DNA from: Siphonodentalium dalli
Lineage: Eukaryota > Mollusca > Scaphopoda > Gadilida > Siphonodentaliidae
DNA: 64,000 nucleotides
Direction of reading: 5' to 3'
NCBI GenBank assembly: GCA_032622095.1
Contig: CP136069.1
Span: 50,020,760 to 50,084,759, forward strand
Below are positions 47,730 to 60,867 of this stretch, piece by piece; position 1 is the first letter of the stretch, and each line of letters opens with the position of its first letter. The position numbers and the translations under genes were made by a program. Under the pieces are notes generated by a model. The model saw nothing but the letters and a program-made list of their open reading frames with translations, had not been told where the DNA came from and made no database searches.

Positions 47730-48838
47730 TACTATATATTTTGAGACTTCGTATATGTGTGTGTACTTCATAGAATCCAAAACGCGGGTACAGATTGAGC
47801 TCAAACTTCCTATGTAAGTGTCAAATCCCACCGACACGAGCGTGGTCGCGGTTTAGAGAAGCTCAGAGCACCCGTTCTCCAATCTCAAATCACCGCAAAG
47901 GCACGGCGTGGGTTAATCAAGTGATTATTTAATGAGCGTTTGTTTTTGACGCATCTCTATAAAGAGCGTCTGTTTGCCATTCAACGTTATTTGCATCTGC
48001 AGAGAGATATACGGAACATACATTAAATTTAAAAAACATTTGTTTCTGACCAACCCTGCGAGCACAGATGGCGCGCTTTGTTTTTACAGTATATGGTTAT
48101 ATACCGAAATCATCCCAGATAATCACGAATATAGCATCAGATTTCTCCCCAGATATACCGTTATAAAGCTACTGGAATCTGCCAATCTACGGGAAATTCC
48201 AGGGAATGCCGATTGAGCTCAAACTTGCTACCCACGGGAAGTGTCATATATATGAGTGTGTCCTTTATAGACTCGAACCGATTGAGCTCAAACTTGCTAA
48301 ATAAGAAAATAGCCCCCAAGCCGTAAATATCAACAACAACGATATTACTAAATACACGTTTTCGGCAATGTGAGAGTTTTCGGGGAGCCGTGATGCCAAC
48401 AACAACGACCCGAAGCCCTGAATGCCAACAACAGATTCAATGCAATGTTATCTATTATGCAGAGAGATTTCACGACATTACGACGGGTACGGCAGACTCA
48501 AAATATTATGCAGACAGATTTCCCGACGGGAAGCGTTTGTTTTAAATTCAATGCAATGTTATCGTAGAGAGATTTCACGAAACAAAGAATGCGTTGTCTG
48601 TCGTTCCTAGGAAGGGGAGATTTCTACGGGTAAATTTTTCCGCCAGAAACAAAAAAATTAATTAAAACAATTTACAATTTAATTAAAACAATTTAAAATT
48701 AAAAAAAATTAACAATAAAAAAAAATTCAGAAACAAAATATATTAAATTTAAAAAACATTAAATTCATATTAAAAAATGTCATGTTTCTGAAACAAAGTC
48801 ATGGGACGAATGCCGCCAGTGGCGGGCTAACCTGCTAG
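47730..48838 (+). mobile_element. Helitron unit 29 (A' core)
   Basis: TACTATAT start. 1109 bp, like units 35 and 39, which appear almost identical. CATGGGACG-type 3' end and CTAG. Confidence 0.92.
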
Positions 48839-49728
48839 TACTATATATTTTGAGACTTCGTATATGTGTGTGTGTGTGTGTGTGTGTGTACTTCATAGAA
48901 TCCAAAACGCGTGTACAGATTGAGATCAAATTTCGTATGTAAGTGTAAAATCCCACCGACACCGCCGTAGTCCTGTTTTCGAGAAGCTCTGAGCACCCTT
49001 TATCCACTCCCAAATCACCGCAAAAGCACGGCGGGGGGGTTAAGGCAATAACGCTCTTTATCTATACCTTATACGGAGGTTTTAACAATTAACGCTCTTT
49101 ATTGCAATGGACGTGGCTAAACGATACCCCATGCGTCCGATGCGGATTCCAATGGACGTGGCTAAACGACTGACCCCATGCGTCCGAAATACGGATGCGG
49201 ACGAAATGCAACTAAAAAGGTAGAATTGATCTAAGAGCTCGAAATATTATGCAGAGGGATTTCACGACGGGATTAATTGACTTTCCGCTCTGAAGTTTAG
49301 GACGGGGAGGACGGGTACCATGAATTAACTCATTGAAAAACAAAGAATGCGTTATCTCGCAAACGGGTGGAGCTATCGACTTGAAATTTGATATGTGAAT
49401 GTATCTTGCCCCGGATACAAATTTTATCGGGTGGCCGAGTCCGTGCGACGCCAGCTTCGCGCATGCGCAGACGAGATCTCGGAAACCGGTGGAGCTATCG
49501 ACTTGAAATTTGGTATGTGAATGTATCTTGCCCCGGGTACGAATTTTATCGGGTCGCCTAGTCCGTGCGACGCCAGCTTCGCGCATGCGCAGACCAGATC
49601 TCGGAAACGGGTGGAGCTACCGGGTACAAATTTTTCTTATTGAAACGCGTGGAGCTAAAAATTAAAAAAAAATATTTAAAAAAAAGTCATGTTTCGGACA
49701 AGCCGCCGGTGGCGGGCTAACCTGCTAG
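48839..49728 (+). mobile_element. Helitron unit 30 (B core), duplicate of unit 23
   Basis: TACTATAT start. Matches unit 23 from 42,464 on at a 6,375-bp offset, but lacks its TCTATCTTCTATCTA prefix. Confidence 0.92.
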
Positions 49729-50633
49729 TCTATACTATATATTTTGAGACTTCGTATATATGTGTGTGTCTGTGTGTGTGTGTGTGTGTGTGTGTACTTC
49801 ATAGAATCCAAAACGCGTGTACAGATTGAGATCAAATTTCGTATGTAAGTGTAAAATCCCACCGACACCGCCGTAGTCCTGTTTTCGAGAAGCTCTGAGC
49901 ACCCTTTATCCACTCCCAAATCACCGCAAAGGCACGGCGGGGCGTTAAGGCAATAACGCTCTTTATCTATACCTTATACGGAGGTTTTAACAATTAACGC
50001 TCTTTATTGCAATGGACGTGGCTAAACGATACCCCATGCGTCCGATGCGGATTCCAATGGACGTGGCTAAACGACTGACCCCATGCGTCCGAAATACGGA
50101 TGCGGACGAAATGCAACTAAAAAGGTAGAATTGATCTAAGAGCTCGAAATATTATGCAGAGGGATTTCACGACAGGATTAATTGACTGTCCGCTCTGAAG
50201 TTTAGGACGGGGAGGACGGGTACCATGAATTAACTCATTGAAAAACAAAGAATGCGTTATCTCGCAAACGGGTGGAGCTATCGACTTGAAATTTGCTATG
50301 TGAATGTATCTTGCCCCGGATACAAATTTTATCGGGTGGCCGAGTCCGTGCGACGCCAGCTTCGTGCATGCGCAGACGAGATCTCGGAAACCGGTGGAGC
50401 TATCGACTTGAAATTTGGTATGTGAATGTATCTTGCCCCGGGTACGAATTTTATCGGGTCGCCTAGTCCGTGCGACGCCAGCTTCGCGCATGCGCAGACC
50501 AGATCTCGGAAACGGGTGGAGCTACCGGGTACAAATTTTTCTTATTGAAACGCGTGGAGCTAAAAATTAAAAAAAAATATTTAAAAAAAAGTCATGTTTC
50601 GGACAAGCCGCCGGTGGCGGGCTAACCTGCTAG
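49729..50633 (+). mobile_element. Helitron unit 31 (B core), duplicate of unit 24
   Basis: Offset 6,375 bp with matching microsatellite length. Confidence 0.93.
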
Positions 50634-51531
50634 TCTATACTATATATTTTGAGACTTCGTATATATGTGTGTGTCTGTGTGTGTGTGTGTGTACTTCATA
50701 GAATCCAAAACGCGTGTACAGATTGAGATCAAATTTCGTATGTAAGTGTAAAATCCCACCGACACCGCCGTAGTCCTGTTTTCGAGAAGCTCTGAGCACC
50801 CTTTATCCACTCCCAAATCACCGCAAAGGCACGGCGGGGGGGTTAAGGCAATAACGCTCTTTATCTATACCTTATACGGAGGTTTTAACAATTAACGCTC
50901 TTTATTGCAATGGACGTGGCTAAACGATACCCCATGCGTCCGATGCGGATTCCAATGGACGTGGCTAAACGACTGACCCCATGCGTCCGAAATACGGATG
51001 CGGACGAAATGCAACTAAAAAGGTAGAATTGATCTAAGAGCTCGAAATATTATGCAGAGGGATTTCACGACAGGATTAATTGACTGTCCGCTCTGAAGTT
51101 TAGGACGGGGAGGACGGGTACCATGAATTAACTCATTGAAAAACAAAGAATGCGTTATCTCGCAAACGGGTGGAGCTATCGACTTGAAATTTGCTATGTG
51201 AATGTATCTTGCCCCGGATACAAATTTTATCGGGTGGCCGAGTCCGTGCGACGCCAGCTTCGTGCATGCGCAGACGAGATCTCGGAAACCGGTGGAGCTA
51301 TCGACTTGAAATTTGGTATGTGAATGTATCTTGCCCCGGGTACGAATTTTATCGGGTCGCCTAGTCCGTGCGACGCCAGCTTCGCGCATGCGCAGACCAG
51401 ATCTCGGAAACGGGTGGAGCTACCGGGTACAAATTTTTCTTATTGAAACGCGTGGAGCTAAAAATTAAAAAAAAATATTTAAAAAAAAGTCATGTTTCGG
51501 ACAAGCCGCCGGTGGCGGGCTAACCTGCTAG
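50634..51531 (+). mobile_element. Helitron unit 32 (B core), duplicate of unit 25
   Basis: Offset 6,375 bp. 898 bp in both copies. Confidence 0.93.
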
Positions 51532-52430
51532 TCTATACTATATATTTTGAGACTTCGTATATATGTGTGTGTCTGTGTGTGTGTGTGTGTACTTCATAGA
51601 ATCCAAAACGCGTGTACAGATTGAGATCAAATTTCGTATGTAAGTGTAAAATCCCACCGACACCGCCGTAGTCCTGTTTTCGAGAAGCTCTGAGCACCCT
51701 TTATCCACTCCCAAATCACCGCAAAGGCACGGCGGGGGGGTTAAGGCAATAACGCTCTTTATCTATACCTTATACGGAGGTTTTAACAATTAACGCTCTT
51801 TATTGCAATGGACGTGGCTAAACGATACCCCATGCGTCCGATGTGGATTCCAATGGACGTGGCTAAACGACTGACCCCATGCGTCCGAAATACGGATGCG
51901 GACGAAATGCAACTAAAAAGGTAGAATTGATCTAAGAGCTCGAAATATTATGCAGAGGGATTTCACGACGGGATTAATTGACTGTCCGCTCTGAAGTTTA
52001 GGACGGGGAGGACGGGTACCATGAATTAACTCATTGAAAAACAAAGAATGCGTTATCTCGCAAACGGGTGGAGCTATCGACTTGAAATTTGCTATGTGAA
52101 TGTATCTTGCCCAGGATACAAATTTTATCGGGTGGCCGAGTCCGTGCGACGCCAGCTTCGTGCATGCGCAGACGAGATCTCGGAAACCGGTGGAGCTATC
52201 GACTTGAAATTTGGTATGTGAATGTATCTTGCCCCGGGTACGAATTTTATCGGGTCGCCTAGTCCGTGCGACGCCAGCTTCGCGCATGCGCAGACCAGAT
52301 CTCGGAAACGGGTGGAGCTACCGGGTACAAATTTTTCTTATTGAAACGCGTGGAGCTAAAAATTAAAAAAAAAAAAAAATTTTAAAAGTCATGTTTCGGA
52401 CAAGCCGCCGGTGGCGGGCTAACCTGCTAG
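51532..52430 (+). mobile_element. Helitron unit 33 (B core), duplicate of unit 26
   Basis: Offset 6,375 bp. A few private substitutions, such as GATGTGG near 51,840 and CCCAGGATAC near 52,110, date the split after duplication. Confidence 0.93.
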
Positions 52431-52952
52431 TCTATCTCATATATATTTTGAAGACCTCTGTCTGTATGTATGTATGTTTGTTTGTTTGTCTGTCTGTCTG
52501 TCATTTATACAAATCTACGATTCTCGACCGATCGGGACGAAACTTGGTACGTGTGTGTAGTTTGACCAGGCGGTGAACGTTGTCGTATTGGCGAGCCCGT
52601 GCGGCGCCCGCTTCGCGCATGCGCAGACGAGATCTCGGCAACGGGTGGAGCTATCGACTTGAAATTTGGTATGTGAATGTGTCTTGCCCCGGATACGAAT
52701 TTTATCGGGTCGCCGAGCCCGTGCGACGCCAGCTTCGCGCATGCGCAGACGAGATCTCGGCAACGGGTGGAGCTATCGACTTGAAATTTGGTATGTGAAT
52801 GTATCTTGCCCCGGATACGAATTTTATCGGGTCGCCGAGCACGTGCGACGCCAGCTTCGCGCATGCGCAGACCAGATCTCGGAAACGGGTGGAGCTTTCG
52901 ACTTGAAATTTGGTTTTTGAATAGCCCGGACAACGTCGGGCTCATCGGCTAG
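52431..52952 (+). mobile_element. Helitron unit 34 (short D core), duplicate of unit 27
   Basis: TCTA then TCTCATATATATT, identical in layout to unit 27. It is followed directly by TACTATAT of unit 35, the version lacking unit 28. Confidence 0.93.
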
Positions 52953-54061
52953 TACTATATATTTTGAGACTTCGTATATGTGTGTGTACTTCATAGAATC
53001 CAAAACGCGGGTACAGATTGAGCTCAAACTTCCTATGTAAGTGTCAAATCCCACCGACACGAGCGTGGTCGCGGTTTAGAGAAGCTCAGAGCACCCGTTC
53101 TCCAATCTCAAATCACCGCAAAGGCACGGCGTGGGTTAATCAAGTGATTATTTAATGAGCGTTTGTTTTTGACGCATCTCTATAAAGAGCGTCTGTTTGC
53201 CATTCAACGTTATTTGCATCTGCAGAGAGATATACGGAACATACATTAAATTTAAAAAACATTTGTTTCTGACCAACCCTGCGAGCACAGATGGCGCGCT
53301 TTGTTTTTACAGTATATGGTTATATACCGAAATCATCCCAGATAATCACGAATATAGCATCAGATTTCTCCCCAGATATACCGTTATAAAGCTACTGGAA
53401 TCTGCCAATCTACGGGAAATTCCAGGGAATGCCGATTGAGCTCAAACTTGCTACCCACGGGAAGTGTCATATATATGAGTGTGTCCTTTATAGACTCGAA
53501 CCGATTGAGCTCAAACTTGCTAAATAAGAAAATAGCCCCCAAGCCGTAAATATCAACAACAACGATATTACTAAATACACGTTTTCGGCAATGTGAGAGT
53601 TTTCGGGGAGCCGTGATGCCAACAACAACGACCCGAAGCCCTGAATGCCAACAACAGATTCAATGCAATGTTATCTATTATGCAGAGAGATTTCACGACA
53701 TTACGACGGGTACGGCAGACTCAAAATATTATGCAGACAGATTTCCCGACGGGAAGCGTTTGTTTTAAATTCAATGCAATGTTATCGTAGAGAGATTTCA
53801 CGAAACAAAGAATGCGTTGTCTGTCGTTCCTAGGAAGGGGAGATTTCTACGGGTAAATTTTTCCGCCAGAAACAAAAAAATTAATTAAAACAATTTACAA
53901 TTTAATTAAAACAATTTAAAATTAAAAAAAATTAACAATAAAAAAAAATTCAGAAACAAAATATATTAAATTTAAAAAACATTAAATTCATATTAAAAAA
54001 TGTCATGTTTCTGAAACAAAGTCATGGGACGAATGCCGCCAGTGGCGGGCTAACCTGCTAG
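52953..54061 (+). mobile_element. Helitron unit 35 (A' core), copy of unit 29
   Basis: Offset 5,223 bp from unit 29 and equal in length. Carries the same diagnostic GAGCACAGATGG and AAAGTCATGGG changes. Confidence 0.93.
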
Positions 54062-55093
54062 TACTATATATTTTGAGACTTCGTATATGTGTGTGTGTGT
54101 GTGTGTGTGTGTACTTCATAGAATCCAAAACGCGTGTACAGATTGAGATCAAATTTCGTATGTAAGTGTAAAATCCCACCGACACCGCCGTAGTCGCGGT
54201 TTAGTGAAGCTCAGAGCACCCGTTCTCCAATCTCAAATCACCGCAAAGGCACGGCGGGGGTTAATCAAGTGATTATTTAATGAGCGTTTGTTTTTGACGC
54301 ATCTCTATAAAGAGCGTCTGTTTCCCATTCAACGTTATTCGCATCTGCAGAGTTATACGGGAACGCAAACGTTATCGCTCGAAATTTATTCCCTGCGAGC
54401 ACGGATGGCGCGCTCTGTTTTTACAGTATATACCTTCGGTATATACCGAAATCATCCCAGATAATCACGAATATAGCATCAGATTTCTCCCCAGATATAC
54501 CGTTATAAAGCTACTGGAATCTGCCAATCTACGGGAAATTCCAGGGAATGCCGATTGAGCTCAAACTTGCTACCCACGGGAAGTGTCATATATATGTGTG
54601 TGTCCTTTATAGACTCGAACCGATTGAGCTCAAACTTGCTCAATATTGACTGGGAAATTCCAGGGAATGCCGATTGAGCTCAAACTTGCTACCTACGGGA
54701 AGTGTCATATATATATGTGTGTGTCCTTTATAGACTCGAACCGATTGAGCTCAAACTTGCTAAATACGGGAAGTGTCATGGACGGGTTCATTGAAAAACA
54801 AAAACAAAATCGGGTAAAATTGAAAAACCAAATTAAAAAGGCACAATTAACTCCTTGAAAAACAAAATAAAATCGGGTAAAATTGAAAAACAAAAAATTC
54901 AATTAAAAAATTAAAAAGGCACAACAAAATAATTAACTCATTGAAAAACAAAAAATTAAATTAAAATTGTCATGTTTCTGACTATTGCCGAAATTTGCTG
55001 CAAATGCAGCACAAGTGTCTCGGAACCTGTTGCAATTGCTTTTTCGAACAAAGCCATGGGACGAATGCCGCCAGTGGCGGGCTAACCTGCTAG
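54062..55093 (+). mobile_element. Helitron unit 36 (chimeric B 5' end with A core)
   Basis: The first ~130 bp match unit 30 up to CCGCCGTAGTC (about 54,194). From GCGGTTTAGTGAAGC on it is an A core. Tail with GCTGCAAATGCAGC. Sister of unit 41. Confidence 0.9.
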
Positions 55094-55611
55094 TCTCATA
55101 TATATTTTGAAGACCTCTGTCTGTATGTATGTATGTTTGTTTGTTTGTCTGTCTGTCTGTCATTTATACAAATCTACGATTCTCGACCGATCGGGACGAA
55201 ACTTGGTACGTGTGTGTAGTTTGACCAGGCGGTGAACGTTGTCGTATTGGCGAGCCCGTGCGGCGCCCGCTTCGCGCATGCGCAGACGAGATCTCGGCAA
55301 CGGGTGGAGCTATCGACTTGAAATTTGGTATGTGAATGTGTCTTGCCCCGGATACGAATTTTATCGGGTCGCCGAGCCCGTGCGACGCCAGCTTCGCGCA
55401 TGCGCAGACGAGATCTCGGCAACGGGTGGAGCTATCGACTTGAAATTTGGTATGTGAATGTATCTTGCCCCGGATACGAATTTTATCGGGTCGCCGAGCA
55501 CGTGCGACGCCAGCTTCGCGCATGCGCAGACCAGATCTCGGAAACGGGTGGAGCTTTCGACTTGAAATTTGGTTTTTGAATAGCCCGGACAACGTCGGGC
55601 TCATCGGCTAG
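55094..55611 (+). mobile_element. Helitron unit 37 (short D core)
   Basis: Starts TCTCATATATATT directly after CTAG, showing the native start of this subfamily without extra TCTA. Otherwise like units 27 and 34. Confidence 0.92.
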
Positions 55612-56773
55612 TCTATACTATATATTTTGAGACTTCGTATATATGTGTGTATATGTGTGTGTGTGTACTTCATAGAATCCAAAACGCGTGTACAGATTGA
55701 GATCAAATTTCGTATGTAAGTGTAAAATCCCACCGACACCGCCGTAGATGTGTTTTCGAGAAGCTATGAGCACCCTTTATCCACTCCCAGTCATCGAAAT
55801 CAGCTCAAACGGCACGACCGGGGTTAATAACGTCATTATATATATATATGAAGTCAGAGTCTCCAAAGTTATACCGGAACAAACACGTGTTTACGTCGTC
55901 TTGGGGGTCCACGATGGGAGTCTGACTTCAATGCAATGTTATCGCTCGAAACACGTGTTTACTTCGTGTTGAGGTTCACGATGGGAGTCTGACAATTGTT
56001 ATCGCTCGAAATAGTACATTAGGACGGGAACGGCTGGACAGATTGAGCTCAAACTTCCTATCTAAAGGTAAAATACCACGTACGATGTCGTCCACGCGTT
56101 TTCCAGAAGCTCCGAGCACCCGTACTCCACTCCCAGTCATAAAAATCAGCTCAAACGGCACGGTCGGGGTTAATAACGTCATTATATATATATATACGAA
56201 GTCAACGTTATTAGCATCTGCATTGAGTGCATTTCCTAGAACGCAACACGTGTTTTACGTCGTCTTGAGGTTCACGATGGGAGTCATTTCAATGCAATGT
56301 TATCGCTCGAAACACGTGTTTACTTCGTGTTGAGGTTCACGATGGGAGTATGACATTTCAATGCAATGTTATCGCTCGAAATATTATGCAGAAAGGCAGA
56401 TCTCGGAAACGGGTGGAGCAATCGACCTGAAATTTGCTATGTGAATGTATCTTGCACCGGGTACAAATTTTATCGGGTCGCCGAGTCCATGCGACGCCCG
56501 TGCAGCGCATGCGCAGACGAGATCTCGGAAACGGGTGGAGCTATCGACTTGAAATTTGCTATGTGAATGTATCTTGCGCCGGGTACAAATTTTATCGGGT
56601 CGCCGAGTCCGTGCGACGCCAGCTTCGCGCATGCGCAGACCAGATCTCGGAAACGGGTGGAGCTACCGGGTACAAATTTTTCTTATTGAAACGCGTGGAG
56701 CTAAAAATTAAAAACAAATATTAAAAAAATGTCTTGTTTCGGACAAGCCGCCGGTGGCGGGCTAACCTGCTAT
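55612..56773 (+). mobile_element. Helitron unit 38 (C core) with mutated CTAT end
   Basis: TCTATACT start. Sister of unit 17. The terminal tetranucleotide is CTAT instead of CTAG (56,770-56,773), and the next unit begins TACTATAT immediately. Confidence 0.88.
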
Positions 56774-57882
56774 TACTATATATTTTGAGACTTCGTATAT
56801 GTGTGTGTACTTCATAGAATCCAAAACGCGGGTACAGATTGAGCTCAAACTTCCTATGTAAGTGTCAAATCCCACCGACACGAGCGTGGTCGCGGTTTAG
56901 AGAAGCTCAGAGCACCCGTTCTCCAATCTCAAATCACCGCAAAGGCACGGCGTGGGTTAATCAAGTGATTATTTAATGAGCGTTTGTTTTTGACGCATCT
57001 CTATAAAGAGCGTCTGTTTGCCATTCAACGTTATTTGCATCTGCAGAGAGATATACGGAACATACATTAAATTTAAAAAACATTTGTTTCTGACCAACCC
57101 TGCGAGCACAGATGGCGCGCTTTGTTTTTACAGTATATGGTTATATACCGAAATCATCCCAGATAATCACGAATATAGCATCAGATTTCTCCCCAGATAT
57201 ACCGTTATAAAGCTACTGGAATCTGCCAATCTACGGGAAATTCCAGGGAATGCCGATTGAGCTCAAACTTGCTACCCACGGGAAGTGTCATATATATGAG
57301 TGTGTCCTTTATAGACTCGAACCGATTGAGCTCAAACTTGCTAAATAAGAAAATAGCCCCCAAGCCGTAAATATCAACAACAACGATATTACTAAATACA
57401 CGTTTTCGGCAATGTGAGAGTTTTCGGGGAGCCGTGATGCCAACAACAACGACCCGAAGCCCTGAATGCCAACAACAGATTCAATGCAATGTTATCTATT
57501 ATGCAGAGAGATTTCACGACATTACGACGGGTACGGCAGACTCAAAATATTATGCAGACAGATTTCCCGACGGGAAGCGTTTGTTTTAAATTCAATGCAA
57601 TGTTATCGTAGAGAGATTTCACGAAACAAAGAATGCGTTGTCTGTCGTTCCTAGGAAGGGGAGATTTCTACGGGTAAATTTTTCCGCCAGAAACAAAAAA
57701 ATTAATTAAAACAATTTACAATTTAATTAAAACAATTTAAAATTAAAAAAAATTAACAATAAAAAAAAATTCAGAAACAAAATATATTAAATTTAAAAAA
57801 CATTAAATTCATATTAAAAAATGTCATGTTTCTGAAACAAAGTCATGGGACGAATGCCGCCAGTGGCGGGCTAACCTGCTAG
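56774..57882 (+). mobile_element. Helitron unit 39 (A' core), third copy of units 29/35
   Basis: Offset 3,821 bp from unit 35. Follows a C unit, as unit 29 does. Confidence 0.92.
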
Positions 57883-58660
57883 TCTCTTCTATATATTTTG
57901 AGAACTCCTTGTATTCGAGAGATAGCCCACACCCTCCGGACCTCAATGATATGATCGTGAATGAGTATTGATATACCCCACTAAACTTTGACAAACACCA
58001 GTAATGGTGTGTAGATCATTTACATATCTCTCCTATATATTTTGATACAATCTATCTAATTTACATATCTCTCTTATATATTTATGTTTGTGTGTGTGTT
58101 GTACTTCATACAAATCTACGATTCTCGACCGATTGGGACGAAACTTGGTACGTGTGTGTAGTTTGACCAGGCGGTGGTCGTTGTCGTATTGGCGAGCCCG
58201 TGCGACGCCCGCTTCGCGCATGCGCAGACGAGATCTCGGAAACGGGTGGAGCTATCGACTTGAAATTTGCTATGTGAATGTATCTTGCGCCGGGTACAAA
58301 TATTATCGGGTCGCCGAGCCCGTGCGACGCCCGTGCAGCGCATGCGCAGACGAGATCTCGGAAACGGGTGGAGCTATCGACTTGAAATTTGCTATGTGAA
58401 TGTATCTTGCGCCGGGTACAAATTTTATCGGGTCGCCGAGCCCGCGCGACACCCGTGCAGCGCATGCGCAGACGAGATCTCGGAAACGGATGGAGCTATC
58501 GACTTGAAATTTGGCATGTGAATGTATCTTGCGCCGGGTACAAATTTTCATGCGCAGACCAGATCTCGGAAACTGGTGGAGCTACCGGGTACAAATTTAA
58601 AAAATATATATAAAAATGTCATGTTTCGGACAAGCCGCCGGTGGCGGGCTAACCTGCTAG
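57883..58660 (+). mobile_element. Helitron unit 40 (D core)
   Basis: Starts TCTCTTCTATATATT without the extra TCT of units 5, 43 and 44. Three full ~122-bp repeats. CTAG end. Confidence 0.9.
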
Positions 58661-59688
58661 TACTATATATTTTGAGACTTCGTATATGTGTGTGTGTGTG
58701 TGTGTGTACTTCATAGAATCCAAAACGCGTGTACAGATTGAGATCAAATTTCGTATGTAAGTGTAAAATCCCACCGACACCGCCGTAGTCGCGGTTTAGT
58801 GAAGCTCAGAGCACCCGTTCTCCAATCTCAAATCACCGCAAAGGCACGGCGGGGGTTAATCAAGTGATTATTTAATGAGCGTTTGTTTTTGACGCATCTC
58901 TATAAAGAGCGTCTGTTTCCCATTCAACGTTATTCGCATCTGCAGAGTTATACGGGAACGCAAACGTTATCGCTCGAAATTTATTCCCTGCGAGCACGGA
59001 TGGCGCGCTCTGTTTTTACAGTATATACCTTCGGTATATACCGAAATCATCCCAGATAATCACGAATATAGCATCAGATTTCTCCCCAGATATACCGTTA
59101 TAAAGCTACTGGAATCTGCCAATCTACGGGAAATTCCAGGGAATGCCGATTGAGCTCAAACTTGCTACCCACGGGAAGTGTCATATATATGTGTGTGTCC
59201 TTTATAGACTCGAACCGATTGAGCTCAAACTTGCTCAATATTGACTGGGAAATTCCAGGGAATGCCGATTGAGCTCAAACTTGCTACCTACGGGAAGTGT
59301 CATATATATATGTGTGTGTCCTTTATAGACTCGAACCGATTGAGCTCAAACTTGCTAAATACGGGAAGTGTCATGGACGGGTTCATTGAAAAACAAAAAC
59401 AAAATCGGGTAAAATTGAAAAACCAAATTAAAAAGGCACAATTAACTCCTTGAAAAACAAAATAAAATCGGGTAAAATTGAAAAACAAAAAATTCAATTA
59501 AAAAATTAAAAAGGCACAACAAAATAATTAACTCATTGAAAAACAAAAAATTAAATTAAAATTGTCATGTTTCTGACTATTGCCGAAATTTGCTGCAAAT
59601 GCAGCACAAGTGTCTCGGAACCTGTTGCAATTGCTTTTTCGAACAAAGCCATGGGACGAATGCCGCCAGTGGCGGGCTAACCTGCTAG
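58661..59688 (+). mobile_element. Helitron unit 41 (chimeric), copy of unit 36
   Basis: Same B-to-A breakpoint as unit 36, so the chimera arose once and was then multiplied. CTAG end. Confidence 0.92.
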
Positions 59689-60867
59689 TCTTCTATACTA
59701 TATATTTTGAGACTTCGTATATGTGTGTGTGTGTGTGTACTTCATAGAATCCAAAACGCGTGTACATATTGAGCTCAAACTTCCTATGTAAGTGTCAAAT
59801 CACACCGACACGACCGTGGTCGCGGTTTATGGAAGCTCAGAGCACCCGTTCTCCAATCTCAAATCATCGCAAAGGCACGGCGTGGGTTAATCAAGTCATT
59901 ATTTAATGAGCGTTTGTTTTTGACGCATCTCTATAAAGAGCGTCTGTTTCCCATTCAACGTTATTAGCATCTGCATAGTTATACGGGAACGAAAACGTTA
60001 TCGATCGAAATTTATTCCCTGCGAGCACGGATGGCGCGCTTTGTTTTTACAGTATTCGGTATATACCGAAATCATCCCAGATAATCACGAATATAGCATC
60101 AGATTTCTCCCCAGATATACCGTTATAAAGCTACTGGAATCTGCCAATCTACTATTAATATGTGTGTATATATGTGGGTACTTCATATACCGAAATCATC
60201 CCAGATAATCACGAATATAGCATCAGATTTCTCCCCAGATATACCGTTATAAAGCTACTGGAATCTGCCAATCTACGGGAAATTCCAGGGAATGCCGATT
60301 GAGCTCAAACTTGCTACCCACGGGAAGTGTCATATATATGAGTGTGTCCTTTATATACTCTAACCGATTGAGCTCAAACTTGCTAAATAAGAAATTAGCC
60401 CCCAAGCCGTAAATACCAACAACAACGATATTACTAAATACACGTTTTCGGCAATGTGAGAGTTTTCGGGGAGCCGTGATGCCAACAACAACGACCCGAA
60501 GACAGATTTCCCGACGGGAAGCGTTTGTTTTAAATTCAATGCAATGTTATCGTAGAGAGATTTCACGAAACAAAGAATGCGTTGTCTGTCGTTCCTAGGA
60601 AGGGGGGATTTCTAAGGGTTAATTTTTCCGCCAGAAACAAAAAAAATAATTAAAACAATTTACAATTTAATTAAAACAATTTAAAATTAAAAAAAATTAA
60701 CAATAAAAAAACAATTCAGAAACAAAATATATTAAATTAAAAAAACATTAAATTCATATTCAAAAATAAAAAACAAAAATAAATAATAACAAAATAATTA
60801 CAAAAATGTCATGTTTCTGAAACAAAGCCATGGGACGAATGCCGCCAGTGGCGGGCTAACCTGCTAG
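59689..60867 (+). mobile_element. Helitron unit 42 (A core with internal duplication)
   Basis: TCTTCTATACT start (extra TCT). Same structure as units 8, 13 and 20, with a shortened A-core palindrome (ACAGTATTCGGTATATACC). CTAG end. Confidence 0.88.

Noticed and set aside
42837-52287. Repeated ~124-codon minus-strand frames (starting MREAGVARTRR) and similar Arg-rich frames on both strands of the array
   Set aside because: They arise from the ~122-bp repeats. 122 is not a multiple of three, so successive repeats are read in different frames. Equally long frames overlap on both strands. No domain is recognisable, and they are not protein genes.
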